Shown here piece by piece: positions 16,901-23,828 of a DNA stretch of 35,610 bases; the stretch's first letter is position 1, and the number at the start of each line of letters is the position of its first letter. The position numbers and the translations under genes are program-made. Under the pieces are notes generated by a model. It saw only the letters and a program-made list of their open reading frames with translations, ran no database searches and was not told the DNA's origin. Source of the stretch: Anaerolineaceae bacterium (GTDB lineage Bacteria > Chloroflexota > Anaerolineae > Anaerolineales > E44-bin32); NCBI GenBank assembly GCA_020350285.1, contig CP070708.1, forward strand, positions 2,870,943 through 2,906,552, written 5' to 3'.

Positions 16901-17593
16901 CTACTTCCCACCAGAAACTGTCTTATATTGGCAGGTCTCTCCCATACTGCAATAATCACATGGGTGTCCTTCGTTCCCCACCTCAGGACCAAAGCCTAAT
17001 ACCAACGTCAGCGATTTACGAGGGATCATCATGCTGCTTGGTGTCAACCTTACGCCAGCTTTGTCATCACCCAACATGCTAAAGATTTCTTGTTGGCCAA
17101 TCTCTACGGGCCAACCCACCATCCCTGGGCTGAGAGGGATGGAAGCCCGATGTCCCTGCTCAGCGACTTGGGTTTCGAAATGGTGGCAGACGGCGTTCGC
17201 CAGGGATTCGACTGCCGCCGAGCCAAAACCATCAAGCGCCAGCCCATAGGCCGGATCCTCTCCCATCACCTGCGACACCCTTCTTTCAAGCGAGTCGCCT
17301 ATGGTGCATAAAACCCCGACGACCCTCTCCGCCGCACCAAGGTGTTGAACGATCAGCGAGCCTGTTAATCGCGCACCGCCCTCAAGGTCGATCCGCTCAT
17401 GACGCAGGGATTCAACGGTCCTCCAACGATAGGCCACTACCGGTTCAAGATGGGCCTTTCCCTCCTTTAAAGCCTTTTCTGCCAGATCCACTAAAGCACC
17501 CCCGCGCATCCTGACGGCTTCTGGATCGCTCCCCTGACTTCGGAGGACTGCATCTACATCGATATCCAGTTCCCAATTTCTCAGAATCGACAT
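16901..17593 (-). CDS. Stand-alone MetH activation-domain-like protein with C-terminal Cys motif
   Basis: A 230-residue protein resembling the S-adenosylmethionine-binding reactivation domain of B12-dependent methionine synthase, here as an independent protein. The diagnostic stretch is SPGMVGWPVEIGQQ (155-168) followed by GVRLTPSSMMIPRKS (180-194). Residues 85-145 match the region with the VVGVLCTIGDSLE motif of the family. Beyond the fold, the C-terminus has C212-x2-C215-x5-C221, which could bind an iron-sulfur cluster or zinc. No methionine synthase gene is nearby; the neighbours are the S9 peptidase and MttB-family genes, so it may help methylate or reactivate a corrinoid protein of this locus. 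The family is fairly sure, the role inferred. Confidence 0.8.
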   Translation of the reverse strand: MSILRNWELDIDVDAVLRSQGSDPEAVRMRGGALVDLAEKALKEGKAHLEPVVAYRWRTVESLRHERIDLEGGARLTGSLIVQHLGAAERVVGVLCTIGDSLERRVSQVMGEDPAYGLALDGFGSAAVESLANAVCHHFETQVAEQGHRASIPLSPGMVGWPVEIGQQEIFSMLGDDKAGVRLTPSSMMIPRKSLTLVLGFGPEVGNEGHPCDYCSMGETCQYKTVSGGK

Positions 17594-17761
17594 GTCCCAA
17601 GTGCCTCTGTTGTGTTAGAGATGTATAACAAGTTCACCTTTTATTTAAGTGGATTAGCATTAGGAAATGTATGTATAGATATCAGTATTTTCACGAAGAT
17701 ATTGATTAATTGCTCGAACGCGTCGAGAGAGTCAGTTCCAATTCTAAAACCACATAGCTGG

Positions 17762-18739
17762 TTAAGGTATAAATACTCGAAGCACCATAAAGAGCGCGGC
17801 ACTCAATATCGCGGTTACAGGGATGGTGATCAACCAAGTGACGATCATCTCCCTTCCAACCTGCCAGCGGACTTTCGATATCCTCTCCGCCGCACCGACG
17901 CCCATGATCGCAGAACCCACGACCTGTGTTGTGCTCACTGGACCTCCTAATAATGCCGCGGACAGGATGACGCCGGCAGAGGCCATTTGTGAGGTAAAGC
18001 CATGGATGGGACGTATCCTCACAATCCTTCCCCCGAGGGTATGAATGAGACGCCAACCGCCCAGCGCGGTACCTAAAGCGATCGCGCTCGCGCTGGCTGC
18101 AATAACCCACAACGGCACCTCAAAGGTTTTTTGAAAACCTGCCGAGACAAGCCCCATAGTGAGAATGCCCATCGTTTTCTGAGCATCGTTGGTGCCATGT
18201 GAGAGGGACAGTGCAAGTGCAGTGAAGATCTGAAGGCGCTTGAAGACAGTACTTACCCGAGGCGAGGCCTTACGAACCAAGAAGAGCACGATGCGCATGA
18301 ATAGATATCCAGCAAGCATTCCGAGTGGAGGGGAAATGAAGAGCGCAAGAAGTACCTTCAATAGCCCACTGACCTGGATAATTTCAAGACCTTGAGCGAG
18401 GATAGCCGCGCCTAACAAACCCCCAATCAAGGCGTGCGATGAAGAAGAAGGCATCCCCAGCCACCAGGTGAGGATATTCCACAGGACCGCGGCTATGACA
18501 CCAGCGATGATGACTTTCGGTGAGATAGCCGATGGGTCAATGACACCTTTGCCAATGGTTGTCGCCACCGCTACACCGAAGAGGAACGGTGCACAGAAAT
18601 GCGCGATCGCAGCCATGATCAGCGCAACCCGCGGGCTCATTGCGCGTGAGGAAATCACGGTTGCCACGATGTTCGACGAATCGTGAAAACCGTTGAGGAA
18701 ATCAAAAAGTAAACCTGCACCGATGATTACTTCAAGCAT
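17762..18739 (-). CDS. PiT-family inorganic phosphate permease
   Basis: A 325-residue multi-pass inner-membrane phosphate (or metal-phosphate) symporter. Both internally repeated PiT signatures are present: NGFHDSSN (16-23) and LSHGTNDAQK (179-188), plus GMPSSSSHALIGG (95-107) and its second-half counterpart GPVSTTQVVG. About nine to ten hydrophobic segments can be seen. CAGGAG lies close before the ATG. No PhoU-like DUF47 regulator gene, its frequent partner, adjoins it. A 12-base inverted repeat CCGTT-TT-AACGG (18794-18805) lies in its upstream region and could be part of its control. It appears to be transcribed alone, 168 bases before the MetH-activation-like gene. Confidence 0.93.
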   Translation of the reverse strand: MLEVIIGAGLLFDFLNGFHDSSNIVATVISSRAMSPRVALIMAAIAHFCAPFLFGVAVATTIGKGVIDPSAISPKVIIAGVIAAVLWNILTWWLGMPSSSSHALIGGLLGAAILAQGLEIIQVSGLLKVLLALFISPPLGMLAGYLFMRIVLFLVRKASPRVSTVFKRLQIFTALALSLSHGTNDAQKTMGILTMGLVSAGFQKTFEVPLWVIAASASAIALGTALGGWRLIHTLGGRIVRIRPIHGFTSQMASAGVILSAALLGGPVSTTQVVGSAIMGVGAAERISKVRWQVGREMIVTWLITIPVTAILSAALFMVLRVFIP

Positions 18740-18867
18740 CCCCGCTCCTGCGAGACAGATTGTACACGCTTATGGATATGGATGCCTATTCTACCGTTTT
18801 AACGGCCAGCAATCAGATTCACGTGAATGCAAAGATTCCCTGATCATGTTACAGGTCGTCAATGTGA

Positions 18868-18996
18868 TGTCATTGCAAGGGGCTCCTCAATCTGTCATTG
18901 CGAGGAGCCGTTAGGCGACGAAGCAATCTTTTTGTTGAGGAGTTTGCTTCGCCCCCGCGGGGCTCGCAATGACATGAGGGGGAGGAGATTCCTTCG
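18868..18996. repeat. Palindromic interspersed repeat, copy 2
   Basis: The same element as at 1423-1549. Terminal inverted repeats TGTCATTGCGAG (18893-18904) and CTCGCAATGACA (18963-18974) are identical to copy 1, as are the following GAGCCGTTAGGCGACGAAGC block and the 19-base tail at 18978-18996. A degenerate 25-base form of the tandem unit precedes it at 18868-18892. The loop between the internal arms and the right terminus is shorter than in copy 1 and contains CCCCCGCGGGG. It lies upstream of the phosphate permease gene and encodes nothing. Confidence 0.8.
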
Positions 18997-19135
18997 CCTT
19001 CGACTCAAAATGACATCATGGGCCGGTCCAAAAAGGAACAGCACTATTCGTGTTTGAGGGAGAAATCACCAAGATGGGATGTTGAAAAGGAAGAAAAACC
19101 TAAATCCAAAGGGCGAATCTGTATGTCAACCTAGG

Positions 19136-19207
19136 TGGCGAGGGCGGGATTTGAACCCACAACCAAGGGCTTATGAGTCCCCTGCTCTACCATTGAGCTA
19201 CCTCGCC
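19136..19207 (-). tRNA. tRNA with CAT anticodon (probably elongator Met)
   Basis: A 72-base cloverleaf on the minus strand. The acceptor stem GGCGAGG/CCTCGCC is perfect, the D-arm is GCTCAATGGTAGAGC, the anticodon loop CTCATAA gives anticodon CAT (19173-19175), the variable loop has 5 bases, and the T-arm is GTGGG-TTCAAAT-CCCGC. The discriminator is A and no 3' CCA is encoded. Positions 31 and 39 form an A-G mismatch at the base of the anticodon loop, and 27-43 is a G-T pair. Elongator methionine is most likely, but an isoleucine tRNA modified with lysidine cannot be excluded from the sequence. Confidence 0.92.
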
Positions 19208-19278
19208 ATGGACAAACATGCGAAGGAATTCTAACCAAGAACCATCCCATCGGCAAGGTTAGGTCCTATTTTTCATCC

Positions 19279-19307
19279 TTGACAGCTTATTACACTTCGT
19301 ATATACT
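19279..19307 (+). promoter_or_regulatory. Strong sigma70 promoter of the membrane protein/winged-helix pair
   Basis: TTGACA (19279-19284, exact) and TATACT (19302-19307) are separated by 17 bases. The predicted start point near 19314 gives a 50-base leader. TTCGTATATAC (19296-19306) and TTCGTTATACA (19329-19339) are near-identical direct repeats 33 bases apart that straddle the -10 box and start point, and may be regulator sites. Confidence 0.7.
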
Positions 19308-19363
19308 TCATTTTAATTATAGTATACATTCGTTATACATCTTAATCTGAAAGGACCATCTTC

Positions 19364-20179
19364 ATGTACTACATGAGAAAACTAAAACCAGACAGCTCGG
19401 TCACCGGCCTGCTCATCATCCTCGGGATCCTGGGCATAGCTGGGATCGCTGGAGCGCTGTTCGGTCAGGCGTGGGGACTCAAGGTCCTTGGTGGACTCAT
19501 CCTACTCTACGCGCTCTACTCGTTGAACGTGTGGATCCGCACGATGAGCACGGGGTATCTCGTAGCGACTCTCTACCAAGCTGCGTTGGGAATCTTCATC
19601 ATGACGTTACCGGCTGACCTAGAGGTGGGGCTACAGTCACCATTCAGTCGCTTGTTCCTCGTTATTTATGTCCTCCTGCTGCCTGTGCTTGGATACTACG
19701 CTTTCACCAAAAAGATCAAGTGGCGAGGGCGAGAGATCCTCGAACTTGCCGCCACCACGGTAGAGGAGGTCGGAAATGGGTTTACCCCTCGGCCACTCCC
19801 CGCAGGGAAACTCGAGTACACCCACAATGAGCTGCTTGCGTTCACAGAGTTTGTACGGCGTAATCTAGTAGCAATCCCGTTTAATGAAGGACAGCGGATC
19901 ATGATGGTGGTGGTAAAGATGGGCGAGGAATTTCGGTACATACTCAGGCTCCATGACGACATCCTGGACGAGACTTGGGTGTCATTCGATTTTAATGGTG
20001 AGGTCTCGGTCAATATCTCACAGCGTGATTACCTGGAGTTCCGTGAGGCGCTCTCCTTTGATCAGCTATGCGACTCGCTCGGTAAACTCTTCATCGATTT
20101 CTTCGATATGTTCCGGCGGGGTGAAAGCGTGCGGGTGATCGACCGCATGGATGCCCTACGGCTGTCTCCCTTTTCATGA
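19364..20179 (+). CDS. Membrane protein with C-terminal soluble domain, function unknown
   Basis: A 271-residue protein I do not recognise. The N-terminal 120 residues hold about four hydrophobic segments (roughly 13-34, 39-58, 62-82 and 95-115). Residues 125-271 form a soluble, charged domain with predicted alternating strands and helices (such as RIMMVVVKMGEEFRYILRL) ending DMFRRGESVRVIDRMDALRLSPFS. AAAGGA lies 8 bases before the ATG at 19364; a second in-frame ATG three codons later is possible. It overlaps the following gene by ATGA, so the two are translationally coupled and probably act together, for example as a membrane sensor with a DNA-binding partner. That role is inference. Confidence 0.8.
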   Translation: MYYMRKLKPDSSVTGLLIILGILGIAGIAGALFGQAWGLKVLGGLILLYALYSLNVWIRTMSTGYLVATLYQAALGIFIMTLPADLEVGLQSPFSRLFLVIYVLLLPVLGYYAFTKKIKWRGREILELAATTVEEVGNGFTPRPLPAGKLEYTHNELLAFTEFVRRNLVAIPFNEGQRIMMVVVKMGEEFRYILRLHDDILDETWVSFDFNGEVSVNISQRDYLEFREALSFDQLCDSLGKLFIDFFDMFRRGESVRVIDRMDALRLSPFS

Positions 20180-20781
20180 GTGCGACCATGGATTTCCAAA
20201 CCGCTGCAACCCTGGGTGGGCATCTTGCGAAGACCTACGCTAAGGATTTCTTCGAGTTGTTGGTGACGTACAAGGACATCTCGGCCTCAGAGGCGGCTTC
20301 GAGGCTAAATCTACACATCCAAACGGCACAGGACTTTTTAGAGGCGATGACAGCATTAGGGATCCTAAAAAAGGTCGAGGTCTATGAGAAGAAACGCCCA
20401 TACTTCCGCTATACCTTAGAGAAGGAGAAGATTCGTTTGGAGATCGACCTTACGAAACTGCAAAGGGCAAAAAACAGTGGCGTATTATCTCAACGGATCC
20501 GAGAGCGGCGAAACACCGGCGCCCGGTTCTCGACAGCCCGGAGTGGTCTCGCTATCAGCAGTGTCATAATCTGGACGGGTGAGGGGCGCGATCGTCAGGA
20601 ACGCAAGATCAACCTCACGACTCCGCAGGGAAAGTTCCTCTATCACCTACCCTTTCCAAACGCCGAGCCCCTAAGCATCGAGGAGATCATGCGTAAAGCC
20701 GGATTGGATGAGGGGCTCTCCCCTGAGATTGAGGACATCGTGGGGGTTCTCGAAGATCTGGGGGTGATTGAGGGGATGTAG
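20176..20781 (+). CDS. Winged-helix DNA-binding-like protein, coupled to the membrane protein
   Basis: A 201-residue protein with an N-terminal helix-turn-helix/winged-helix region (about 20-80): ISASEAASRLNLHIQTAQDF reads as the recognition unit, followed by FLEAMTALGILKKVEVYEKKRPYF in two adjoining parts as the wing. The middle is basic (SQRIRERRNTGARF, about 105-118) and the C-terminus has a second small helical module (LSIEEIMRKAGLDEGL) that resembles another winged helix. The ATG overlaps the TGA of the membrane-protein gene. A second ATG four codons in is possible. It may control its own promoter through the direct repeats at 19296-19339. Family placement is moderate; the target is unknown. 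Confidence 0.78.
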   Translation: MSATMDFQTAATLGGHLAKTYAKDFFELLVTYKDISASEAASRLNLHIQTAQDFLEAMTALGILKKVEVYEKKRPYFRYTLEKEKIRLEIDLTKLQRAKNSGVLSQRIRERRNTGARFSTARSGLAISSVIIWTGEGRDRQERKINLTTPQGKFLYHLPFPNAEPLSIEEIMRKAGLDEGLSPEIEDIVGVLEDLGVIEGM

Positions 20782-20855
20782 AAGTCACATTTTATAGTGA
20801 ATACCCCTGCTGTTAGAAGCTTGACTCCGATCTCCATCGGAAGAAGGGGGGCGAA

Positions 20856-21830
20856 TTACAGCCTCTCACCTACCCGTTCCGCCTGAGCTATCAGGTTTTT
20901 AATTTCCAGCGGTTCACTCTTGTTGGGATCCCGAATCAAGGAAAGCGCACCCATTTCACAAGTTGAAACACACACACCACAACCCATACACTTTTCTTGA
21001 TCGGGCAGAGCGATTGCGTCCTCAAGCTCCATCACTTCAAACGGGCATACACCAACACAATCACCACATCCAATGCACGCCTCTGCATCCACAGTACACG
21101 TATAGCCTGAAGCTGCCAGGACCGGTGTTCCATGACGCACAGCTTGTATGCCTGTGCAGCAGCACTTACAACAATTACATATGCCAAAAAACCGATCCAG
21201 CATCACATCTCGGAAGAAGGCGTGGTGCACATGACCTCGTTCGTGTGCAGCCTCCAAAATATCACAGGCTTCATCGGCAGAGATCCACCTGGCGCGTTGC
21301 GGATGGTGCTCGACGATGAAACCAGCGAACGGCTCCCCCACCACCAAGCACACGTCGAGGGGTGAGCAAGGCTCTGGGCGGGAAGTGCGGCACGGACACT
21401 CAAGCACGACGATATGATCTGGGTTTTTGAGGACGATGTCGCGCGCCTCTCTGTAGGGGATCACTTTTTCCAAGTTTTCCAGACGGATATCTTCCCTGAC
21501 CATGACAAGTTGTCGGGCTGAATCGGGGGTGAGAACTTTCGCATGGTATGTCTGCTCAAGGCCTTGTTTGGGAACGTCTTTATTCGCATTTGACGGAAAC
21601 AGACGACCAAAGACTCCCAGGATGGGTCCGATCTTCCTCACCAGCTGATGTTCACCATTGAGGATGCTGATGTAAAGATATGGCCATCGAGAATAGACGT
21701 AACCATGGAGAAAATCGAACAAAGTAAATCCCGGCGTGCGGCGCCCCTCTTCTAAAAACGCTCTCGTCGAGGGGCAAATCAAACCACCGTTCTTACCCAG
21801 CGTGTTCTTCTGTTTGGTTTGTTCCAACAC
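20856..21830 (-). CDS. Cys-rich 4Fe-4S ferredoxin-domain protein
   Basis: A 324-residue iron-sulfur protein. The C-terminus has two classic 4Fe-4S motifs, CIGCGDCVGVCP (252-263) and CMGCGVCVSTC (281-291), the pattern of an 8Fe ferredoxin domain. Upstream are two further cysteine groups: C145, C147, C155 and C161, and the dense C218-C220-C221-C223-C224-C225 run, which suggest additional clusters or a metal site. The N-terminal 100 residues have no recognised domain. The GTG start is chosen because AGGTGA lies just upstream. It is last in the TetR-led operon, 40 bases after the flavodoxin gene, so it probably exchanges electrons with that flavodoxin. The redox partner reaction is unknown. Confidence 0.85.
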   Translation of the reverse strand: MLEQTKQKNTLGKNGGLICPSTRAFLEEGRRTPGFTLFDFLHGYVYSRWPYLYISILNGEHQLVRKIGPILGVFGRLFPSNANKDVPKQGLEQTYHAKVLTPDSARQLVMVREDIRLENLEKVIPYREARDIVLKNPDHIVVLECPCRTSRPEPCSPLDVCLVVGEPFAGFIVEHHPQRARWISADEACDILEAAHERGHVHHAFFRDVMLDRFFGICNCCKCCCTGIQAVRHGTPVLAASGYTCTVDAEACIGCGDCVGVCPFEVMELEDAIALPDQEKCMGCGVCVSTCEMGALSLIRDPNKSEPLEIKNLIAQAERVGERL

Positions 21831-21870
21831 GGATCACCTGTATTCAAAGCTATCGTTTGACAATCAGTTT

Positions 21871-22341
21871 TTACTTGTTTCCTTTACCATCCAATCGATC
21901 TAAAATCGTCCTCGCCCAATCCCTGGCTCGCTCGATCTCACCCTCATACAGGGGGCCTTCTCTCCCCTCGACATAGAAAGTCTCTGGCGGAACGACCCGC
22001 TTCCCCCCCAACTTACGCAGCTTTTGAGCCAGTTTTTTAGCTGCCGTGAAACGCGCAAGTATCGATGACATCTTGTAAGAGGTATCAAAGGCCGCAACGG
22101 GTACACCTCGGAGAATGCGTTTCGGCAATCTCTCGAAAATAGGTCGAACCGCCTCCGGCAGGTTCATACGATGGGTTGGGCTTCCCATCACTACCAGATC
22201 GACATCCTCCAAGTCCGTATCCGCGAGTTGATCCGAGCTAAGTAAGCGAACAGGACCAACCGATTCGAGCCCTTCCGCGATGGATTCGGCAACCATCCGT
22301 GTGTGACCGAATTTCGAAAAGTAGACAACCAAAGTGTTCAC
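21871..22341 (-). CDS. Flavodoxin-like protein
   Basis: A 156-residue FMN-binding flavodoxin-fold protein, an electron carrier or small quinone-type reductase. The first strand and phosphate loop read TLVVYFSKFGHTRMVAESIAEG, split here into TLVVYFSK and FGHTRMVAESIA (residues 3-22), and the next conserved segment is DLVVMGSPTHRMNLPEAV. The open frame runs upstream to 22401, but the fold begins at VNTLVVYF; the GTG at 22341 overlaps the transglutaminase-gene TGA in GTGA, which marks it as the true, translationally coupled start. It lies between the transglutaminase-like and ferredoxin genes. The domain resembles the flavodoxins of protoporphyrinogen oxidase type, but I assign no specific reaction. 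Confidence 0.87.
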   Translation of the reverse strand: MNTLVVYFSKFGHTRMVAESIAEGLESVGPVRLLSSDQLADTDLEDVDLVVMGSPTHRMNLPEAVRPIFERLPKRILRGVPVAAFDTSYKMSSILARFTAAKKLAQKLRKLGGKRVVPPETFYVEGREGPLYEGEIERARDWARTILDRLDGKGNK

Positions 22342-22919
22342 CAGTCTTGATCCTTTCCTGTTAGGTAATAGCGATGCGCGTTCACTGCGGGTGCACCCCA
22401 TGTCTCCAAAACTCTGAGAACAGCAGGCACCTCCCCCACCTCGGATAACGCTGTAAACGTAATTTCAGCAGTATCTGCATCATAGAAGATGGTATCTATG
22501 TCATGGACCTCATTATCAACCACAACCTGAACCCAGGCGTGTGAGTCTACGCTAGCATCAAAAAACCGATTGCGAAAAGCTTGAACGACCTTTGCTTCGA
22601 ATCCCAACCGGGATAGCAGGTCAGCCAACGCATTCGCCTGTTGAGAACAATACCCGTAGCCTCTCTCGAAGGCTCGAGCGTAGCTATCAAAGCTGTTACG
22701 TCGACTGTAGGCCATTCTCTCCGCAACCAGGGAGCGCGCGGCTTCCACCAATTCCATTCCCGAATCGACTGACTCACGCAGATTCATCGCTGCCTGTGAG
22801 ATGGTCAATGATTGCAGGTCAGGTCGGATTCCACGCGGTAACGACAAGGTAGCCGGAAGTGCATACAGCGGAACCCCAATCATGATCCCAACCACTACAA
22901 TGAGCACAATTTTGATCAT
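22338..22919 (-). CDS. Transglutaminase-like cysteine protein, membrane-anchored or exported
   Basis: A 193-residue protein with an N-terminal hydrophobic segment (about 3-22) that acts as a signal peptide or anchor, followed by a transglutaminase-like core. The papain-type triad is complete: C91 in YGYCSQQANALADLL, H127 in DSHAWVQV, and D140 or D142 in VHDID. Such domains act as peptidases or amide-bond enzymes outside the cytoplasm. It follows the TetR gene by 30 bases and overlaps the flavodoxin start by 4 bases, so it is part of one transcript. It is odd to find this exported hydrolase in a redox operon. The fold is confident and the substrate unknown. Confidence 0.85.
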   Translation of the reverse strand: MIKIVLIVVVGIMIGVPLYALPATLSLPRGIRPDLQSLTISQAAMNLRESVDSGMELVEAARSLVAERMAYSRRNSFDSYARAFERGYGYCSQQANALADLLSRLGFEAKVVQAFRNRFFDASVDSHAWVQVVVDNEVHDIDTIFYDADTAEITFTALSEVGEVPAVLRVLETWGAPAVNAHRYYLTGKDQDW

Positions 22920-22949
22920 CTTTTTTCAACCCTCATCTTTCCAAGAGAA

Positions 22950-23549
22950 CTATTTCCGAAGCGCCGACAATACAAAATCGGCGACTTGATCAGATCCCAA
23001 CCAGATGCGGCCTTCGTCGTCCGCATGAGAGGCGATCCCCAAGTACAGGTTCATGATCAACGCAGTGGTGAAATTTATATCAACCGGTCGGAATACCCCT
23101 TGCTCGATACCCAGAGAGATGATGTCTTCGCGGATCAGTTTGTGCATCGGTTGATAGGCCTGCCAGAGCTCCAATTTGAACTCCACATCGGGTCCATAGA
23201 GCGTGTTAACCAGGATGCGCAGTTGGGGCAGGTATTCCGCGACCACCGACCATCCCGACTCAAAGAAGCTCATCAATCGCCGTTCAGCCTCGTCCTCTTG
23301 CACAACGCGAGCGGTGATGTATTCGAGGTGGAGGTTCGCTGTCTCATGGATCAACGCCAGCATAAGATCCCGCTTGCTCTCAAAATAGTTGTAGATAGTT
23401 CCTTTGGCGAACCCGGCTGCCTTCGAGATTTGATTGATATTCGCTTTTTCAAAACCATCGCGTGCAAACGCTTCTATGGCAGCCTGCAACAACAATTGCC
23501 TAGTTTCGGATTTGATTTGGTCGCGCTCAGATTCCTTATATCGGGGCAT
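22950..23549 (-). CDS. TetR-family transcriptional regulator
   Basis: A 199-residue TetR repressor. The helix-turn-helix occupies about residues 15-63, with the recognition helix in ISKAAGFAKGTIYNYFESKRDL. The rest is the helical ligand-binding and dimerisation domain. It is first in an operon with the transglutaminase-like, flavodoxin and ferredoxin genes. A perfect palindrome at 23568-23595 overlaps its promoter, so autoregulation of the whole operon is likely. The inducer is unknown. No alternative start is needed; the ATG gives the usual N-terminus PRYKESERDQIKSETRQ. Confidence 0.93.
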   Translation of the reverse strand: MPRYKESERDQIKSETRQLLLQAAIEAFARDGFEKANINQISKAAGFAKGTIYNYFESKRDLMLALIHETANLHLEYITARVVQEDEAERRLMSFFESGWSVVAEYLPQLRILVNTLYGPDVEFKLELWQAYQPMHKLIREDIISLGIEQGVFRPVDINFTTALIMNLYLGIASHADDEGRIWLGSDQVADFVLSALRK

Positions 23550-23567
23550 GGATTACCATCCTGTCAT

Positions 23568-23595
23568 TAATATGGGTGACCGCCCACCCATATTA
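23568..23595. promoter_or_regulatory. Palindromic operator of the TetR-led operon
   Basis: Perfect 11-bp arms TAATATGGGTG and CACCCATATTA are separated by 6 bases, a length and layout typical of TetR-family sites. The distal arm contains the -10 box of the TetR gene promoter, so binding would block transcription. Confidence 0.8.
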
Positions 23596-23618
23596 CATCA
23601 GGAGGCTTTATTTGTCAA
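23590..23618 (-). promoter_or_regulatory. Promoter of the TetR-led operon
   Basis: On the minus strand TTGACA (23613-23618, exact consensus) and TAATAT (23590-23595, 4 of 6) are separated by 17 bases. The start point would lie inside the palindromic operator, about 35 bases before the regulator's start codon. Confidence 0.7.
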
Positions 23619-23773
23619 GGATGAAAAACTACTAATAAAAACAATACGCTGTAAGACTAAAGCATAGTACCTGGCTGAGCAGGCTGATGTTTTCATCCAT
23701 TAGGTAATTACGAACCAAAATACCGACCCGCCCTACTTCCGAGAAGGCCATTCAATCAAGAATGGGTTGATTT

Positions 23774-23802
23774 TTGCCCAGAACCTTCGATTTCCGTATA
23801 AT
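23774..23802 (+). promoter_or_regulatory. Promoter of the first SLC13-type carrier
   Basis: TATAAT (23797-23802, exact) has a 4-of-6 -35 box TTGCCC (23774-23779) 17 bases upstream. The leader before the ATG at 23829 would be only about 20 bases. Confidence 0.55.
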
Positions 23803-23828
23803 GATTTAACGCCAATCAGGTTGTCAAC

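Noticed and set aside
22342-22401. Longer N-terminus for the flavodoxin
   Set aside because: The extension is antisense-like within the transglutaminase gene; the fold begins at the coupled GTG at 22341.
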